Source: Pseudomonas sp. BP8
GTDB lineage: Bacteria; Pseudomonadota; Gammaproteobacteria; Pseudomonadales; Pseudomonadaceae
Direction of reading: 5' to 3'
Assembly (NCBI RefSeq): GCF_017875955.1
Contig: NZ_JAGINK010000001.1
Coordinates: 3,812,501 to 3,876,500 of the forward strand
Length of the DNA: 64,000 nucleotides
A model generated the notes under the pieces. That model made no database searches. It was not told where the DNA came from and worked only from the letters and a program-made list of their open reading frames with translations. Below are positions 61,393 to 64,000 of this stretch, one piece after another; the first letter of the stretch is position 1; each line of letters starts with the position of its first letter. A program made the translations under genes and the position numbers.

Positions 61393-61584
61393 TTATTCCT
61401 TGGGCAGATCCTCATCCAAGGCAGGGTTTTCATCGTCCAAAGGACGGTCACCGCCCTTTTCCTCGTTCATGAGCGGATCATCATCAGGATCAGGAACGGT
61501 TGGCCGGTCGGGGTCCACCTCTGGATCTGGTGAAGTGGGCATGTCTGGATTGGTGCTGGCTTGGGCTTGCATATTACTGGTCAT
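61393..61584 (-). CDS. Acidic hydrophilic small protein (63 residues)
   Basis: Starts MTSNMQAQASTNPDMPTSPD and continues with Asp/Pro/Glu-rich sequence (PDPEVDPDRPTVPDPDDDPL, ENPALDEDLPKE). No membrane segment or signal peptide. The start at 61584 follows GAGG; the upstream codons are not typical coding. Function unknown; similar acidic disordered proteins are often stress-related, which is inference. Confidence 0.55.
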   Translation of the reverse strand: MTSNMQAQASTNPDMPTSPDPEVDPDRPTVPDPDDDPLMNEEKGGDRPLDDENPALDEDLPKE

Positions 61585-61644
61585 TGCTGCGTACCTCGTT
61601 CGGATGCAGTCCCTCATCAGGACCTGACGAGACATATGACGAGC

Positions 61645-62016
61645 TCATCGATTTTGTGGATGCTCACTGGACACTGAGTTGTTGGTGTCCACATCTTTCA
61701 TCTCTTCCTCGATGGGGGCAGCGTCGTCCGATGACAGCGGGACCTCACCACCGGTCTCAGTCGGGTCCGGCGCTTTGGCCTCCTCAGTACGCGCAGTGCC
61801 GTTATCACGCGGAACTTGTGCGTCTTGATCAGAGCCCGGGTTGCCCGGGGGAGGATTCCAGTCCGCAGGCCGCTTCTCTGACCAAGCCTCGCCGACGCCC
61901 TGCTTAGGCTCGGATGCGGTTTTTTCCAATCCAGACCCGTGAGATTGCCCTGTATCTGGACTTCCCTCGGCTGGTCCAGGGTACGCAGCGTCGGGGCCAT
62001 TGTGGTCGATTGCCAT
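61645..62016 (-). CDS. Disordered hydrophilic protein (123 residues)
   Basis: Begins MAIDHNGPDAAYPGPAEGSP and is rich in Gly, Pro, Asp, Glu and Ser throughout, ending SSEHPQNR. GGGAG precedes the ATG. It is the first of three small hydrophilic genes in a row. Function unknown. Confidence 0.6.
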   Translation of the reverse strand: MAIDHNGPDAAYPGPAEGSPDTGQSHGSGLEKTASEPKQGVGEAWSEKRPADWNPPPGNPGSDQDAQVPRDNGTARTEEAKAPDPTETGGEVPLSSDDAAPIEEEMKDVDTNNSVSSEHPQNR

Positions 62017-62420
62017 GACAGTTCTCCCGTATCAGGCGCAGGATATCTGCGCATACGATTGGGAAAATTGGCTTGGCATGAAGTGCCTTGGGCTCGACGG
62101 GCGGCTCATAAAAAGCCGGCACATAGGTCGGGCTCCAAAGGAGATCGATAATCCAGGGGTTGGGATCAGGCACGGCCCCATAAAATGCTGCCACACCAGG
62201 AGAACAACCCCCGTAAATGCAGCGCGTATCCTGTAGGAGCGGGCTTGCCCCGCGAACACGGGCGTAGCCCGTGCCAGCAGCCCCCTTCTCCTGAGCGCCC
62301 TCCATGCTGTCGCCCGAGATTCGCATCAGGTACCGTGAATTGGAGTTACATTGCTCATGCCTGCTCCGCAAAGAACGCCATTAACGGCTGATGGTTAAAG
62401 GGCGAACCCAAAGGGAGTGG
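62017..62420. other. Intergenic region with one REP unit
   Basis: 404 bases without a supported gene between two minus-strand genes. It holds a single type-1 REP unit (62231-62256). Open frames here lack coding character. No promoter is obvious. Confidence 0.55.
62231..62256. repeat. REP unit (type 1)
   Basis: A single copy (CTGTAGGAGCGGGCTTGCCC) in the gap between hydrophilic and LprI-like genes. Confidence 0.8.
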
Positions 62421-62891
62421 TCAGAACCACTCATCCAGTGCATGAAGACGCTGGATCGCATGTTTATATTGGCAAAACAGGGCATACCCTGAGCGAGCAG
62501 TTCCAGCTGCACTTTCTGCGTAAATTCCGTCGCAGTCAGCTTTGACATATTGCTTCCACAGCGTCTGAGAATCTTTCAGCATGGACGGGACCGTCTCATA
62601 GGTTGCAAGTCTGTCAGGATGCTCAGCCATATGCTGAGCTTTTACCATTTTTTCCTGATACTTCTGTTCGACCCTCTCGTTACTCACGCGCACCATCGTT
62701 AACAGGCATAGATCACTGTCGTGCGTCGTGCGAGTGTTCGGATTCTTCAGACACTGATGCCACTCGGCCTCTACCTTCACCGCAAACTGACGGACCGCCT
62801 CATCTAGGGCTTCTTCTCGTCCAACATCAGCATACGCGGCACTGGCTGCCAGAAATGCTCCTAGAAGGCCTGCTTTCAAAGTCCTTTTCAT
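62421..62891 (-). CDS. LprI/DUF1311-like secreted protein
   Basis: A 156-residue protein with a signal peptide (MKRTLKAGLLGAFLAASAAY) and four Cys in the pattern EWHQCLKNPNTRTTHDSDLC then KADCDGIYAESAAGTARSGY and ALFCQYKHAI, typical of the lysozyme-inhibitor LprI N-terminal family (W-x-x-Y-x-x-A-D-C followed by G-[ST]...C). The ATG at 62891 is preferred to a TTG nine bases upstream. May inhibit lysozyme or bind peptides; inference. Confidence 0.75.
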   Translation of the reverse strand: MKRTLKAGLLGAFLAASAAYADVGREEALDEAVRQFAVKVEAEWHQCLKNPNTRTTHDSDLCLLTMVRVSNERVEQKYQEKMVKAQHMAEHPDRLATYETVPSMLKDSQTLWKQYVKADCDGIYAESAAGTARSGYALFCQYKHAIQRLHALDEWF

Positions 62892-63083
62892 AGGTCTCAA
62901 TCCTTGAGCTGATCATTCGGCGCCCGCATCGTGACGGAGATGCAGGCTGCGCGCAATCGCCACCTCGTTGACCTGTCAGGCGTTCAGTTCGACGCTTGAC
63001 CAACGCCTGGCCCTGGTGTTCGACCGGAAGCGCATGATGATGATTCAGCAGGACCCGGGGGATGAGGCTATTGGTCGCCAAGC

Positions 63084-63551
63084 CTAATTCAGCGCCCCAT
63101 TTATCACTTCGTAGATTATGCCTGTGGCAATGGCAACGAGAATTAAGTCTGTTCCAGCTTGTTGCCACTCATAGCCATCGTAGCGCGGTAGATGGCCAAG
63201 AAGTCTGCCGTCGAGCTTTTTGGCAATGCCAGGGGGGAGCGGTTTTCCTCGTGCCAAGTTCTTCTGGATGCCAGGCGGTAATGCTGGGCCTGGACTCCAA
63301 TAATTGTGGTAGCTGTTCAGTACGTTCAGGACGCCACCGCGATCAATACTCGGGCCGTGATCCCAGTCATTGTGTCCTGAACTCTTTCCCTTCGCCCCGC
63401 TACCTTGGTTGCCGTGGCCTTGAGAATTTTGAGCGTTTCCCTTTCCGTTTCCTTGCCCTTTTCCATTACCGGGGTCAGCGAATACGCCGACCGAGCCTGT
63501 GATTAAAACAAGGCTTGTAAGCACCGAGATCAATGTTTTCGATTTGAGCAT
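63084..63551 (-). CDS. CigR-family (RcnB-like) secreted protein
   Basis: A 155-residue protein: signal peptide (MLKSKTLISVLTSLVLITGS), a Gly/Asn/Lys-rich linker (GNGKGQGNGKGNAQNSQGHG), then LPPGIQKNLARGKPLPPGIA and a C-terminal hydrophobic segment (TDLILVAIATGIIYEVI). The LPPGI(A/Q)KKL pattern and glycine linker match the CigR/RcnB family; some members act as antivirulence factors or in metal response. Function here is not known. Confidence 0.85.
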   Translation of the reverse strand: MLKSKTLISVLTSLVLITGSVGVFADPGNGKGQGNGKGNAQNSQGHGNQGSGAKGKSSGHNDWDHGPSIDRGGVLNVLNSYHNYWSPGPALPPGIQKNLARGKPLPPGIAKKLDGRLLGHLPRYDGYEWQQAGTDLILVAIATGIIYEVINGALN

Positions 63552-63714
63552 GTCCGTACTCTCAGAAAGGGGATCTCCCCTCCAATGTAGACGACGCTAT
63601 ACAAAAAAGTTCACGTACCACCATGCCGCATCCGACCACGGAGGGCGGCGCATGCATGGAGAAAGCCGTGAGCGTGTCCGCGCAGCTTGGGGAGACCTTC
63701 CTGGGTGAACTTGG
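63552..63714. other. Intergenic sequence, no feature recognised
   Basis: The region between the CigR-family gene and the fragment at 63715 contains no supported gene or repeat. Confidence 0.5.
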
Positions 63715-63834
63715 GTGCGCCGTACTGCCGTTGATGTTCACCAGTGGCAGAATCCCGACAAGTTCCACGAGGACAGCGCGCTGGATGGCGTAGCGTATTC
63801 CTCGCTGAAGGCTGAGGCGCTGGCCAAGGGCTAG
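63715..63834 (+). pseudogene. Possible gene fragment (C-terminal part)
   Basis: Forty codons after a stop, reading VHQWQNPDKFHEDSALDGVA then YSSLKAEALAKG and TAG. The composition looks like coding, yet it has an upstream in-frame stop (63706) and no start with ribosome binding site. Probably a leftover of a larger gene; family unknown. Confidence 0.3.
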
Positions 63835-63841
63835 ATAGCGT

Positions 63842-64000
63842 TCAAATCAGGGTCGTAACATCCCCTACCTCAACCCGCGCGCATCTGATTACTCCGCCAA
63901 AGCCGAAGATGGAGCTGATACTGACTTCAATCGCGTGGTCGTCCGTTCGCGCAAATTCAATTGAGTCAATGACATTCTGGTGGTTGAAGTCTTCAACAGA
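63842..64000 (-). CDS. Unknown protein, cut off at the right edge
   Basis: The last 52 codons of a gene entering the window from the right: VIDSIEFARTDDHAIEVSIS, then SIFGFGGVIRCARVEVGDVT and a TGA. The pattern (short beta strands, IEFARTDD, GGVIRCARVEV) looks like a small cytoplasmic beta-rich protein and could be an immunity-type protein, but I cannot name a family. The start is outside the window. Confidence 0.5.
   Translation of the reverse strand, partial: SVEDFNHQNVIDSIEFARTDDHAIEVSISSIFGFGGVIRCARVEVGDVTTLI

Noticed and set aside
1..64000. tRNA or rRNA genes
   Set aside because: No cloverleaf or conserved rRNA segments were recognised by eye. A tRNAscan run would be decisive.

Overview
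The window looks like the chromosome of a Pseudomonas of the putida/fluorescens type. The evidence is GC-rich coding, many short REP palindromes built around a GCGGGC core with TCCTACAG ends, DUF2790 and CigR-family secreted proteins, LysR/LysE/AraC sets, and a T6SS VasX-like effector locus. This is inferred from sequence style; no database search was run. No rRNA, tRNA, CRISPR array, prophage or insertion sequence was recognised.

Layout. 0.2-3.9 kb: a DHA2-type drug exporter with its HlyD partner and an AEC transporter. 4.3-8.9 kb: an MFS exporter behind a structured leader, small secreted proteins, a LysR regulator and TrmK. 9.0-11.5 kb: RidA plus a TonB-dependent receptor. 11.7-15.4 kb: a three-subunit molybdenum hydroxylase of PaoABC type. 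15.6-17.6 kb: RlhA. 17.7-25.3 kb: a DUF4123 adaptor, a 1168-residue VasX-like pore-forming effector and an array of four related membrane (putative immunity) genes, each preceded by a copy or remnant of the effector's C-terminal tip. 25.8-28.0 kb: a Fur-box siderophore receptor. 28.2-36.6 kb: a LuxR regulator and a complete zeaxanthin glucoside pathway (crtE divergent from idi-crtX-crtY-crtI-crtB, with crtZ convergent), with a LitR/CarH-like operator between crtE and idi. 37.2-39.5 kb: valine/branched acyl-CoA catabolism genes. 39.6-41.2 kb: DAHP synthase behind two aromatic-rich leader peptides. 41.2-45.4 kb: a parvulin and yejABE. 45.4-49.1 kb: 3-hydroxybutyrate dehydrogenase, ecotin, acetoacetyl-CoA synthetase and a second parvulin. 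49.2-51.8 kb: an autotransporter. 51.8-58 kb: LysE exporters, an AraC regulator, a phosphatase, a nitrilase-family enzyme, Ogt and small proteins. 58-64 kb: a more AT-rich stretch with an OafA-type acyltransferase, several small hydrophilic or secreted proteins and a cut-off gene at the right edge.

How it works together. CrtE makes GGPP, Idi balances the C5 units, CrtB/CrtI/CrtY/CrtZ build zeaxanthin and CrtX glucosylates it; the operator suggests light control. HbdH and AacS form a short ketone-body route from 3-hydroxybutyrate to acetoacetyl-CoA. The DUF4123 protein probably loads the VasX-like effector on the T6SS spike, and the membrane proteins probably protect the producer.

The most unusual items are the duplicated effector-tip/immunity array, the LitR-like box in a pseudomonad carotenoid cluster, the tandem attenuator-like leaders before DAHP synthase, and a leader that can mask the ribosome binding site of an MFS gene.
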